From DASVEG01 sp035540495 (lineage in GTDB: Bacteria > Actinomycetota > Acidimicrobiia > Acidimicrobiales > CADCTF01): a stretch of DNA of 64,000 nt. The notes below the pieces were generated by a model. The model worked only from the letters and a program-made list of their open reading frames with translations. It was not told the DNA's origin and did not search any database. Where the stretch lies: contig DATLGL010000060.1 in assembly GCA_035540495.1 (NCBI GenBank), forward strand, positions 186,001 through 250,000, written 5' to 3'. Shown here piece by piece: positions 15,943-22,970 of this stretch (positions are counted from its first letter, which is position 1; every line of letters begins with the position of its first letter). The translations under genes were made by a program, and so were the position numbers.

Positions 15943-17301
15943 TCAGTCGGAGCCGGGCACGGCGAGCTGGGCGAAGCGCACGAGCTCCTGCGGCGTCGCT
16001 GCGCCGGCGACCGTGACGACGAACGCGTTCGGGTTCGTGGCGACGGCCCAGGTGTGGGGAACGGTCGTCGGGTCGAGAACCGTTGCGCCCTCTGCTCGTT
16101 CGTACACGAACTTCGCGGCCTTCCCCAGCACCTGTCCCTCGCCGCGGAACGGGTCGTCCCACACGTCGGGATCGCCCGTGCGACGCAACGTGACGGTCAC
16201 CCGTCTCCAGGTGTCGCGTTCGGCGTAGGTGACGGCGACGACGTTCGTTCCCTCCGGGTTGCTGCCCTCGGGACCCGTGATCCGGCCCTTCGGCGCCCAC
16301 CACCAGGAGTCGAGCTCCCACTCGTCCTCGACCTCGTCGGGCAGGCGGGGCACGAGCACGCCTTGGCGGCGAGTTGCGAGGTCGCTCTTCTCCCGGACGA
16401 AGCCGAGGTCGGCGGTGCTCACGTCGGCGCCGGCCGGCGGGTTCGGGAACACGAGCGAGCGGTCGGGCGTCGGCGTGGTCTCGAACGTCCGCACGACGAC
16501 CTCTCGCACCACGACGTCGTCGTTCTTCTCGAGGAGGCGAAGGAGGATGCCTGTCTCCTGATCGACGGTCGCTTCGATCCAGTTCACGCCGTTGCCTGCG
16601 AGCTCGTTCTCCGCGACCGGGCCGTCGTAGAGCCACACCGGTCGGTCGAAGAGCCGGTACTCGCTCGTACCCTCGAGCCCCGCACGGCTGGCGGCGACGA
16701 CGAACTGCTCGACGTCGTGTCCTCCGAGATGGTTGTAGCCGTATCGATCGGGACCCCCCGGCGGCACGTTCGTCTCGACGGTCGCCGTCGTCTTGCCCTG
16801 GTACGTGAACCATTCGATCGTTCGAGCGCCGGCAGCGTCGTAGGCGATCGTCTCGCCAGTGGCGGTGTTGGTCGTGGCGTAGCTGCCGTCGATGATGCGG
16901 ACGAAGCGGTACTCCTGCGTCGCTTCGAGCGCGCCGTCGCCGCTGGCCCGCTCGAGGAGCTCGGCGACGCCGGTCACCATCTGCGGCACCGCTCGCGCGG
17001 GCGCGACGGTGGTGGCGGTCGAGTCGGCGGGGTCGGTCGTGACGCGGTCCTGCGGGTCGTCGTTCGTGCTGCGTGCGCCGAGGACGCCGAACAGCACGAC
17101 GACGGCTGCCGCGATCGCGGCCATCGGGAGCCAGACCGCAGCGCGCCGGCCGGTGCGGCGCGAGCGCCGCTCCGCGAGCTCGTCGACGGAGGACTCCTCG
17201 CGAAGCCGCTCGTCGAGGCGGGCCCAGAACTCGGGGCCATGGTCAGGGGTCGGCAGGGCGGCGAGCTTGCGGCCCAGGTCGTTGTCACGCTCTTCGGTCA
17301 T
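15943..17301 (-). CDS. Membrane protein paired with ECF sigma factor, putative anti-sigma
   Basis: A 452-residue protein with a cytoplasmic N-terminus of about 50 residues, one membrane segment (LPMAAIAAAVVVLFGVLGA) and a large outside domain of about 370 residues. Its ATG overlaps the sigma-factor stop (ATGA) and GGAGG lies just upstream, so it is co-translated with the sigma factor. This is the usual position of an anti-sigma factor, but the HxxxCxxC zinc motif of the common ZAS type is absent. The outside domain has many strands and tryptophans and may sense a wall or surface signal, as RseB-like domains do. That is inference. Confidence 0.7.
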   Translation of the reverse strand: MTEERDNDLGRKLAALPTPDHGPEFWARLDERLREESSVDELAERRSRRTGRRAAVWLPMAAIAAAVVVLFGVLGARSTNDDPQDRVTTDPADSTATTVAPARAVPQMVTGVAELLERASGDGALEATQEYRFVRIIDGSYATTNTATGETIAYDAAGARTIEWFTYQGKTTATVETNVPPGGPDRYGYNHLGGHDVEQFVVAASRAGLEGTSEYRLFDRPVWLYDGPVAENELAGNGVNWIEATVDQETGILLRLLEKNDDVVVREVVVRTFETTPTPDRSLVFPNPPAGADVSTADLGFVREKSDLATRRQGVLVPRLPDEVEDEWELDSWWWAPKGRITGPEGSNPEGTNVVAVTYAERDTWRRVTVTLRRTGDPDVWDDPFRGEGQVLGKAAKFVYERAEGATVLDPTTVPHTWAVATNPNAFVVTVAGAATPQELVRFAQLAVPGSD

Positions 17302-17816
17302 CGTTCCTCCTCCCCGAGGCGTTGGCGTAAGACGGTGTGGGCACGGGACAAGCGGGAGCCGACGGTGCCGGGGGCGATCCCCAGCACGTCGCCTGCCGAG
17401 GCGTAGTCGAAGCCTTCGACGTCGACGAGCCAGACGACGGCCTTCTGCTCGTCGCTCAGGCCGTCGAACGCGGCGGCGAGCCGGGTGCGTTCGGTGAAGC
17501 GGTCGTCGGCACCTGCAGCCCGCGCGGGCAAGTCCCGATCGCCCAGCGGTTCTGTCGGTCGCCGCTTCCGGCTGCGGAGGTCGTCGAGGCACGCGTTGTA
17601 GACGATCCGGTAGAGCCAGGTTCCGGGATCGGCGTCGCCGGTGAACTGCGCCTGCGCGCAGTACGCCTTGACGTACGCCTCCTGGAGGACGTCGTCCATG
17701 CGGTCCCGGTCTCCGAGCAACCGGAACGCGAGCGCGCGCAGCCGGTCGTCGTAGGCCCGGACCAGGCTCGTGAAGTCGAGGCCGCTCCTCACGGGAACGG
17801 CGGATGGAAGTGGCAC
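17298..17816 (-). CDS. ECF-family RNA polymerase sigma factor
   Basis: A 172-residue sigma-70 protein with only regions 2 and 4. Region 2 is visible around FRLLGDRDRMDDVLQEAYVK with the helix ending RIVYNACLDDLRSRKRRP; region 4 is LSDEQKAVVWLVDVEGFDYA followed by the HTH IAPGTVGSRLSRAHTVLRQR. It should direct polymerase to promoters of a stress or envelope regulon, held inactive by the membrane protein encoded next. It is inserted between cysM-side genes and murI, which is unusual compared with mycobacteria. Confidence 0.92.
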   Translation of the reverse strand: MPLPSAVPVRSGLDFTSLVRAYDDRLRALAFRLLGDRDRMDDVLQEAYVKAYCAQAQFTGDADPGTWLYRIVYNACLDDLRSRKRRPTEPLGDRDLPARAAGADDRFTERTRLAAAFDGLSDEQKAVVWLVDVEGFDYASAGDVLGIAPGTVGSRLSRAHTVLRQRLGEEER

Positions 17817-17852
17817 GTCATCTTCGACGTCCTGCCCCGTTCGATCCTTCCG

Positions 17853-18890
17853 TCACGTCGCAAGAAGGTCACGGGTGACATCGGTCACGGTCGCGCAGCC
17901 GGCCAGCGCCATCGAGAGGATGAGCTCGTCCACCAGCCCGTCGAGCACCCCGCGGACGCCGTCGCGTCCGCCGACGGTCAACCCCCAGACGACGGGTCGC
18001 CCGACGAACACGGCGGTTGCTCCGATCGCGAGCGCGCGGAGGACGTCGGTGCCGCGCCGGACGCCGCCGTCGACGTACACCTCGACGGTGCCACCGCCGA
18101 CGGCGTCGACCACCTCCGCCAGCGCCTCGGCCGTGGCGATGGCTCCGTCGAGCTGCCGGCCTCCGTGGTTCGACACCCAGATCGCCGAGGCGCCGGCGTC
18201 GACACACCGGCGAGCGTCGTCGCCCCGCAGCACGCCCTTCACGACCACGGGCACCTTCGCCCGCTCGACGATCCGCGCGACGGCGTCGAAGGTCAACGAC
18301 GCGCTCTGCTCCGCGCCGTCGCCCGCGAGCTGGAACGACTCGATGACGCCGACGTCGGTGGGCACGATCCAGTTGTTGCGGAGGTCGCGCAGCCGTCGAC
18401 CGAGCACGGGCGTGTCACCGGTGAGCACGATCGCCGACGCGCCCGCGGCGACCGCACGATCGACGAGGAGGTCGCTGAACGACTGCTCCCGCAGGACGTA
18501 GAGCTGCAACCACCACGGCGCAGCACCCGTCGCCGCCGCGACCTCTTCGAGCGGTGTCGTCGATCGCGTCGACATCGTGTAGATCGCGCCGGCATCCGCT
18601 GCGCCGGCCGCGGTCGCGGGTTCCGCATCGGGATGCACGAGCCGATGGAAGGCGGTCGGCGCTACACCGATCGGATGTGCCACCGGCCGGCCGAGCACGG
18701 TCGTGTCGACTCGCACGTCCGCCACGTCTCGCAGCACCCTCGGCCGCAGCCGCTTCCGCGACCACGCGGCGACGTTGTCTTCGAGCGTGACCTCGTCCAT
18801 CGCACCGCCGGCGATGTAGTCGTACACCTCGCGTTGCAGGAGCTGCCGGGCCTGCTCCTCGAGCTCGTGCAGGTCGAGGGGGAGCGCCAC
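17853..18890 (-). CDS. FMN-dependent alpha-hydroxy-acid oxidase/dehydrogenase
   Basis: TIM-barrel flavoenzyme of 345 residues related to lactate dehydrogenase LldD, glycolate oxidase and lactate 2-monooxygenase. FMN-site elements are the N-terminal IGVAPTAFHRLVHPD, the lysine strand PVVVKGVLRGDDA and YVDGGVRRGTDVLRALAIGA. The catalytic His and Arg are in SNHGGRQLD. It oxidises a 2-hydroxy acid to the keto acid; the side-chain preference is unknown. It lies ten bases after cysM and upstream of the sigma gene on the same strand. Confidence 0.87.
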   Translation of the reverse strand: MALPLDLHELEEQARQLLQREVYDYIAGGAMDEVTLEDNVAAWSRKRLRPRVLRDVADVRVDTTVLGRPVAHPIGVAPTAFHRLVHPDAEPATAAGAADAGAIYTMSTRSTTPLEEVAAATGAAPWWLQLYVLREQSFSDLLVDRAVAAGASAIVLTGDTPVLGRRLRDLRNNWIVPTDVGVIESFQLAGDGAEQSASLTFDAVARIVERAKVPVVVKGVLRGDDARRCVDAGASAIWVSNHGGRQLDGAIATAEALAEVVDAVGGGTVEVYVDGGVRRGTDVLRALAIGATAVFVGRPVVWGLTVGGRDGVRGVLDGLVDELILSMALAGCATVTDVTRDLLAT

Positions 18891-18899
18891 GAGGCGAAT

Positions 18900-19847
18900 C
18901 TAGAAGTAGATGATGCCCTTGGCCCGCTCTTCGACCTTGTCGATGTCGTCGGTCCACGCGCCGGTGCTCAGGTACTTCCACCCGCCGTCGGCCACCACGA
19001 ACACGATCGTCCCCGATTCGATCGCCTCCGCGCACTTCGCCGCGCCCGCGGCGACCGCTCCCGACGAGATGCCGGCGAACACGCCGACGTCGCGGAGCTT
19101 GCGGGTGTACTCGATCGACTCGCGAATGCCGATCGCCTTCTTCCGGTTGAGGAGGTCGTAGCCGCCACCGTCGACGAACACCGGGGGGACGAAGCCCTCG
19201 TCGAAGTTCTTGAGCCCGTCGACCATCTCGCCGAGCGGCGGCTCGATCGCCCAGATCTGGACGTCGGGGTTCTGGGTGCGGAGGTAGGAGCCGACGCCGA
19301 TCAACGTGCCGCTGGTGCCGAGGCCACCCACGAAGTGGGTGATCTCCGGGCAGTCGCGCCAGATCTCGGGGCCGGTGTTCTCGAAGTGGGCCTTCGGGTT
19401 CGCCGCGTTGCCGTACTGGAACGGGAACCAGAACTCCGGATGCTCCTTGGCCAGCTCCTGGGCGTGGCGCATCGCGCCGTTCGACCCCTGGCTGCCCGGC
19501 GTGAAGATGATCTCGGCACCCCAGATCTCGAGGAGCTGCACCCGCTCCGCCGACACGTTCTCGGGCAGCACGATCTTGATCGGATAGCCCTTGACCATGG
19601 CGACGAGGGCGAGCCCGATGCCGGTGTTGCCCGACGACGACTCGAGGATCGTCTGGCCCGGCTTCAGGTCGCCGTTCTTCTCGGCTTCCTCGACCATCGA
19701 CAGCGCGACGCGGTCTTTCACCGAGCCGCCCGGGTTCTGGCCTTCGAGCTTGGCGAGGATGGTGACGTTCGGGTTCGGGCTCAGCTGCGACACGTCGACG
19801 AGCGGCGTGTTGCCGATCAGGCCGAGAACGGAGTCGTAGCGAGCCAT
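18900..19847 (-). CDS. cysM: Cysteine synthase, CysM type (sulfur-carrier dependent)
   Basis: PLP-dependent beta-replacement enzyme of 315 residues. The PLP lysine is in GGSVKDRVAL, the substrate loop is ESSSGNTGIGLAL, and the phosphate-binding glycines are GGLGTSGT. Neighbouring cysO and mec identify it as the counterpart of mycobacterial CysM, which uses O-phosphoserine and thiocarboxylated CysO rather than O-acetylserine and sulfide. The extended C-terminus ending ERAKGIIYF resembles that type, whose C-terminal end can enter the active site. Confidence 0.93.
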   Translation of the reverse strand: MARYDSVLGLIGNTPLVDVSQLSPNPNVTILAKLEGQNPGGSVKDRVALSMVEEAEKNGDLKPGQTILESSSGNTGIGLALVAMVKGYPIKIVLPENVSAERVQLLEIWGAEIIFTPGSQGSNGAMRHAQELAKEHPEFWFPFQYGNAANPKAHFENTGPEIWRDCPEITHFVGGLGTSGTLIGVGSYLRTQNPDVQIWAIEPPLGEMVDGLKNFDEGFVPPVFVDGGGYDLLNRKKAIGIRESIEYTRKLRDVGVFAGISSGAVAAGAAKCAEAIESGTIVFVVADGGWKYLSTGAWTDDIDKVEERAKGIIYF

Positions 19848-19880
19848 CGTCAGGTGTTCGGAACCGGCGGGCGATCCGGC

Positions 19881-20156
19881 TCAGCCGCCGGCCACGGCCG
19901 GAAGGATCGTCACCGTCTCACTGCCGGAGAGCTTCGTGTCGAGCTTGTCGAGGTAGCGGATGTCGTCGTCGTCGACGTAGACGTTCACGAACTTGTGGAG
20001 CGCGCCCTCGTCGGTGACGATCTGGCCGCCGAGCTGGGGGAACTGCTGGACGAGGTCGTCGACCAGTTCACGGATCGTGCCCCCGTTGGCCTGGACCGTG
20101 GCCTGGCCACCCGCGAACTGGCGCAGCTGGGTTGGCAGGCGGACATCGACGGGCAC
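19881..20156 (-). CDS. cysO: Sulfur-carrier protein CysO (ThiS/MoaD fold)
   Basis: A 91-residue ubiquitin-like carrier. The C-terminus reads ILPAVAGG, with the terminal Gly-Gly that is adenylated and converted to a thiocarboxylate. IRELVDDLVQQFPQLGGQIV is the conserved helix. It donates sulfur to CysM, which gives a CysO-cysteine adduct that Mec then cleaves. It starts with GTG and lies between mec and cysM, 42 and 33 bases apart, so all three are likely one transcript. Confidence 0.94.
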   Translation of the reverse strand: MPVDVRLPTQLRQFAGGQATVQANGGTIRELVDDLVQQFPQLGGQIVTDEGALHKFVNVYVDDDDIRYLDKLDTKLSGSETVTILPAVAGG

Positions 20157-20198
20157 GGGCGAGCCTCCGGAAAGTTGACTTCGACGGTCGGAAATAGT

Positions 20199-20615
20199 CT
20201 ACGAGACCACAACAACGGGCTCTTCGGCGATCTTCCCGTCGACGATCCGGTAGCTGCGGGTCATCGGGGCATCGTCACGCAGGCTGACGAGCACGTAGTG
20301 CCACCCGGGGTCGGGCGCCTGGGCCACGTCGGTCGGCGACGGGTACGGGTCGGTGTGGGTGTGGGAGTGGAACACGCCGAGGATCTCGTACCCACGCTCC
20401 TCCGCGTCGCGATCGGCACGGAGGTGGTCGCGCGGATCGACCGTGTACACCCTGCTCGACTCTGCGGCGTTGCGGGTCAGGTAGACGATGTGCGCGTCCG
20501 CGGTGACGCCGTCGGGCGACGACGGGCCGGCGAGCAGCCCGCACGCCTCGAGGGGCAGGCCGTCGTAGCAGTGGCCGATCATCTGCGCATATGCGTTGGC
20601 GTGGATCCGCAACAC
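20199..20615 (-). CDS. mec: CysO-cysteine peptidase Mec (JAMM metalloprotease)
   Basis: Zinc protease that releases cysteine from the C-terminus of CysO. It has 138 residues starting with GTG. The JAMM metal site is GVFHSHTHTDPYPSPTD: HxHx followed by the conserved Ser and Asp, with the catalytic Glu in LPLEACGLLAG near the N-terminus. The C-terminus MTRSYRIVDGKIAEEPV closely follows the mycobacterial Mec pattern. Its start lies only 18 bases from that of smpB on the other strand, so the two promoters must overlap or reach into coding DNA. Confidence 0.93.
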   Translation of the reverse strand: MLRIHANAYAQMIGHCYDGLPLEACGLLAGPSSPDGVTADAHIVYLTRNAAESSRVYTVDPRDHLRADRDAEERGYEILGVFHSHTHTDPYPSPTDVAQAPDPGWHYVLVSLRDDAPMTRSYRIVDGKIAEEPVVVVS

Positions 20616-20633
20616 CCTGCGCAAACTAGAGGC

Positions 20634-21131
20634 GTGGCCAAGTCCTCCACCAAGAAGAAGCAAATGCCGGGGACGGTGGCCTCGAACCGCAAGGCCCGCC
20701 ACGACTACGAGATCCTCGAGACCTACGAGGCCGGGATCCAGCTCGTCGGCCCGGAGGTGAAGTCGCTGCGCGACGCCAAGGTCCAGCTCCGCGACTCCTA
20801 CGCGAGGGTCGAGAACGGCGAGGTGTGGCTGCACGGCGTCCACATCGCGCCGTACGTGTTCGCGCAGGGCTTCGGCGCCGTCGATCCCGACCGCCGGCGC
20901 AAGCTCCTCCTCCACCGGCGCGAGATCGAGGAGATGGACGAGCGCACCAGCCAGGAGCACCTCACGCTCGTCCCTCTCTCGATCTACTTCAAGGAGGGGA
21001 AGGCGAAGATCGAGATCGGCCTCGCCCGCGGGCGGAAGAACTACGACAAGCGAGCGGCCATCGCGAAGCGCGAAGCCGACAGGGAGCTCGAGCGCACGGT
21101 CGGCCGGCGGGCCAAGGGCCGGGACGACTGA
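20634..21131 (+). CDS. smpB: SsrA-binding protein SmpB
   Basis: Binds the tRNA-like part of tmRNA and brings it to stalled ribosomes for trans-translation. It has 165 residues. Signatures are NRKARHDYEILETYEAGI, GPEVKSLRDAKVQLRDSY, HGVHIAPYVFAQ and the basic C-terminal tail with ARGRKNYDKRAAIAKREAD, which occupies the mRNA channel. It starts with GTG; a much longer open frame upstream is antisense to the cysteine genes and not coding. The tmRNA gene follows within 50 bases. Confidence 0.95.
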   Translation: MAKSSTKKKQMPGTVASNRKARHDYEILETYEAGIQLVGPEVKSLRDAKVQLRDSYARVENGEVWLHGVHIAPYVFAQGFGAVDPDRRRKLLLHRREIEEMDERTSQEHLTLVPLSIYFKEGKAKIEIGLARGRKNYDKRAAIAKREADRELERTVGRRAKGRDD

Positions 21132-21148
21132 ACGTCACAGGCGGCCGG

Positions 21149-21154
21149 TACAAT
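21149..21154 (+). promoter_or_regulatory. Candidate -10 element of ssrA
   Basis: TACAAT preceded by GG lies 25 bases before the mature tmRNA 5' end. Transcription would start near 21161 and RNase P would remove the leader. No good -35 hexamer is visible at the right distance, so the promoter may use an extended -10 or depend on an activator. Confidence 0.45.
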
Positions 21155-21179
21155 GGATCTGTCGTTCCTTGACAACCGA

Positions 21180-21532
21180 GGGGGTGCCTGGCTTCGACTC
21201 TGGTAGCTGAGTCAGGAGAAGCGAGCCGTGGTCCCGGAGTCCACGTAAAAATCCGGAACAAAAAACAAATGCCAACAGCAAGCCTGTTGCACTCGCTGCC
21301 TAAGTAGTAGCGACGCTCCCCTGATCCCAGCCCTGCGGATCAGGTAAGGAGCGCCATCTAGCGGGGCTCACCCTTCCGAGCGGGTCAGCGGCATCGGGAG
21401 GGAACATCGATAGCTGACTGGGGCCGCCGGCTGTTGCCGGTGCCGACGGCGGCCCGAGATCCTCCACCGGCTGCGCTCGGAGAAGGCCTGGCGATGAGCC
21501 AGAGGACGGGGGTTCGATTCCCCCCACCTCCA
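21180..21532 (+). ncRNA. ssrA: Transfer-messenger RNA (tmRNA)
   Basis: Rescues stalled ribosomes and tags the nascent protein for degradation. The acceptor stem pairs GGGGGTG at 21180-21186 with CACCTCC at 21525-21531, discriminator A at 21532, and the T arm GGTTCGATTCC precedes it. The tag frame reads EQKTNANSKPVALAA and ends at TAA 21301-21303; the terminal ALAA is the ClpXP/ClpP-recognised end. The first tag codons are less sure than the last ten. After the discriminator the DNA reads CGA, not CCA: the original CCA end now lies at 36058-36060, because an element has integrated within the 3' end of the gene. Confidence 0.93.
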
Positions 21533-21533
21533 C
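21510..21533 (+). repeat. attL core (ssrA 3' end)
   Basis: Left copy of a 24-base direct repeat, from GGGTTCG of the T arm to CTCCAC. It is identical to 36035-36058. The left flank is tmRNA sequence and the right flank (GACAACC) is element DNA. Integration therefore rebuilt the acceptor stem but changed the encoded CCA to CGA. Confidence 0.92.
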
Positions 21534-21545
21534 GACAACCTGACC

Positions 21546-21561
21546 CGCGAAACCGCAGGTC
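21546..21561 (+). repeat. Candidate integrase arm site near attL
   Basis: CGCGAAACCGCAGGTC occurs here, 12 bases inside the attL core, and again at 35971-35986, 48 bases inside the attR core, in the same orientation. Exact 16-base matches at both ends of the element and not part of the core are what arm-type integrase sites look like. A CAACGCA copy also lies at 21595-21601, a motif found three times near attR. Confidence 0.6.
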
Positions 21562-21578
21562 AGGGCACTAAAACCGAC

Positions 21579-22070
21579 ATGAGTCGAACCTCGACAACGC
21601 AAGAACAACACACTTTCCGGGGAGTTGCTACGGCAGCTCCCCGGTGTCGCGCCCGTGGCGTGTCGCGCCGACGGCACCGGCAGCGGCTCGCCCGGTGGGC
21701 CGAGAAGCACGCCGAGCACACCGCTCATGCCGAACAGTGGCTCATCCACGATGTCCGCTACCGCGGCCTCGACGGAGCCGACGACCGCGGCCAGTTGCTC
21801 CACCGCGCGTGGGAACGGTCGAGCGGGCGCCTCATCGCCTTGCGCGAACTGATGGCGCACCTCGAACGCGTCGACGCGCTGCACCGCGCGCAGGCCGAGC
21901 TCGTGCCCGTCGACGACGTCGGCAACGACCAGGCCGACGAACTGGCATCGCGCGTCGACCGTCCGCCGCCACTCGAACACCTCCGCGTGCTCGTCACCTC
22001 CGGGCCCCAGGGGCCTCCCCTTGCCGCGCTCCCGTCCCGGGCGGTGTGCGTGGCCGCCGCCCACCCGTAG
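21579..22070 (+). CDS. Element protein of unknown function, left end
   Basis: A possible 163-residue protein, first gene inside attL. The middle part (GRLIALRELMAHLERVDALH and surroundings) is a helical, charged region with coiled-coil character, and the N-terminal 40 residues are rich in Arg and Thr. I recognise no family. The frame is protein-like in composition but could be shorter than shown, since no strong ribosome site precedes the ATG. Confidence 0.45.
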   Translation: MSRTSTTQEQHTFRGVATAAPRCRARGVSRRRHRQRLARWAEKHAEHTAHAEQWLIHDVRYRGLDGADDRGQLLHRAWERSSGRLIALRELMAHLERVDALHRAQAELVPVDDVGNDQADELASRVDRPPPLEHLRVLVTSGPQGPPLAALPSRAVCVAAAHP

Positions 22071-22114
22071 CGAAGCTCCACGGCCGCTGTGGCGGCGCGT
22101 GGTGGGGAGGCGAA

Positions 22115-22303
22115 GTGTTGAACGATCGGAAGTACTCGGTGCCGGAGGTCGCGCGCCTCATGGGCACGACCACGAAGCACGTCTACCGGCTCGTGGAGGA
22201 ACGCCGGATCGCGTTCGTGCGCGTCGGCGGCAAGCTCCGGTTCCTCGAGTCCGACCTCGAGGCATACCTCGCGGCGAACCGCGTCGAGGCGCGGGCGTCG
22301 TGA
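22115..22303 (+). CDS. Excisionase-family HTH DNA-binding protein
   Basis: About 62 residues, MerR/AlpA-like. The helix-turn-helix KYSVPEVARLMGTTTKHVYR is followed by the wing LVEERRIAFVRVGGKLRF and LESDLEAYL, the common layout of excisionases and small phage regulators. GGGGAGG lies just upstream of GTG 22115. It may bend attachment-site DNA for excision or act as a regulator; the position near attL fits excision. The stop overlaps the next start (GTGA). Confidence 0.78.
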   Translation: MLNDRKYSVPEVARLMGTTTKHVYRLVEERRIAFVRVGGKLRFLESDLEAYLAANRVEARAS

Positions 22304-22608
22304 CGTCGCCGACCGTCGCGGTCGCGGTGCGGCTGTGGCTGGAGACCATCGGGGCGACGAGCCCCCCTGTCGTCGTCGAGGGCCTCGACGCGGTCGTGCG
22401 CGAGCTCGTGCCCGACGCGTTCATGGCGCTCCCGCTCGACGACGTCCACGAGCCCGACTTCCAGCTGCTGTACGAAGGCATGAGGGCGCTCGACGTCGGG
22501 CTGCTGAAGGTCACGGTCGTGCACCTCGTGCTGATCCAGGCGTTCGAGCTGGCGCGCATCCTCGGGTTCGCCGAGGTGAACACGCCGGCACCTGTACCGC
22601 CGCCGTGA
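22300..22608 (+). CDS. Element protein of unknown function
   Basis: A 102-residue acidic protein starting with GTG coupled to the excisionase-like gene. It has hydrophobic helices (LLKVTVVHLVLIQAFELARI) near the C-terminus and begins VTSPTVAVAVRLWLETIGA. The segment may be an amphipathic helix rather than a membrane span. No family recognised. Confidence 0.5.
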   Translation: MTSPTVAVAVRLWLETIGATSPPVVVEGLDAVVRELVPDAFMALPLDDVHEPDFQLLYEGMRALDVGLLKVTVVHLVLIQAFELARILGFAEVNTPAPVPPP

Positions 22609-22649
22609 GGAGGTGCGGGCGCCCACAGTTGCCGCGCACCTGACGAACG

Positions 22650-22678
22650 TTGACTCCCGAAAACGCGGTGCGTACGGT
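22650..22678 (+). promoter_or_regulatory. Candidate sigma-70 promoter
   Basis: TTGACT at 22650-22655 and TACGGT at 22673-22678 are separated by 17 bases, the optimal spacing. Transcription would start about 100 bases before the ATG at 22785 and drive the following three overlapping genes. The 176-base gap 22609-22784 holds no other gene I can support. Confidence 0.6.
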
Positions 22679-22784
22679 GCCGCCGCAAGGCGCCCATCCC
22701 GGACGCCGAAGTGCCCCGCCGCCGGCTGCAACCGACGACGGGGCGGACGCACCCCTTCACCGGCTAAGGCACAAGGAGCACGTC

Positions 22785-22970
22785 ATGACTGACGGTACGC
22801 GCACGGTGTGCGCAATCACGGAACCGCTCGTCTCTCGACGCCGAGTTCACGGCGATCTAGACGAACTCGACCTCGGCGTCGACGAGTGGCTCGACCAACA
22901 CCACCCCGCAACGTGCGACGTCTGCAGCGACCTCGCGGACCGTGCCAACGGCCCGATTCCGGCGCTGTGA
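22785..22970 (+). CDS. Small element protein with CxxC
   Basis: A 61-residue protein with AAGGAG six bases before the ATG, one of the clearest ribosome sites in the element. Near the C-terminus is HPATCDVCSDLADRA, a CxxC that could bind metal, and the middle is acidic (DLDELDLGVDEWLD). The stop overlaps the next start (GTGA). Function unknown. Confidence 0.6.
   Translation: MTDGTRTVCAITEPLVSRRRVHGDLDELDLGVDEWLDQHHPATCDVCSDLADRANGPIPAL

Noticed and set aside
17337..21131. 1264-residue open frame on the plus strand
   Set aside because: It runs antisense through the ECF sigma, oxidase, cysM, cysO and mec genes and is Arg/Asp/Val-rich without domains. Only its end, from 20634, is a real gene (smpB). 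Long antisense frames are common in GC-rich DNA.
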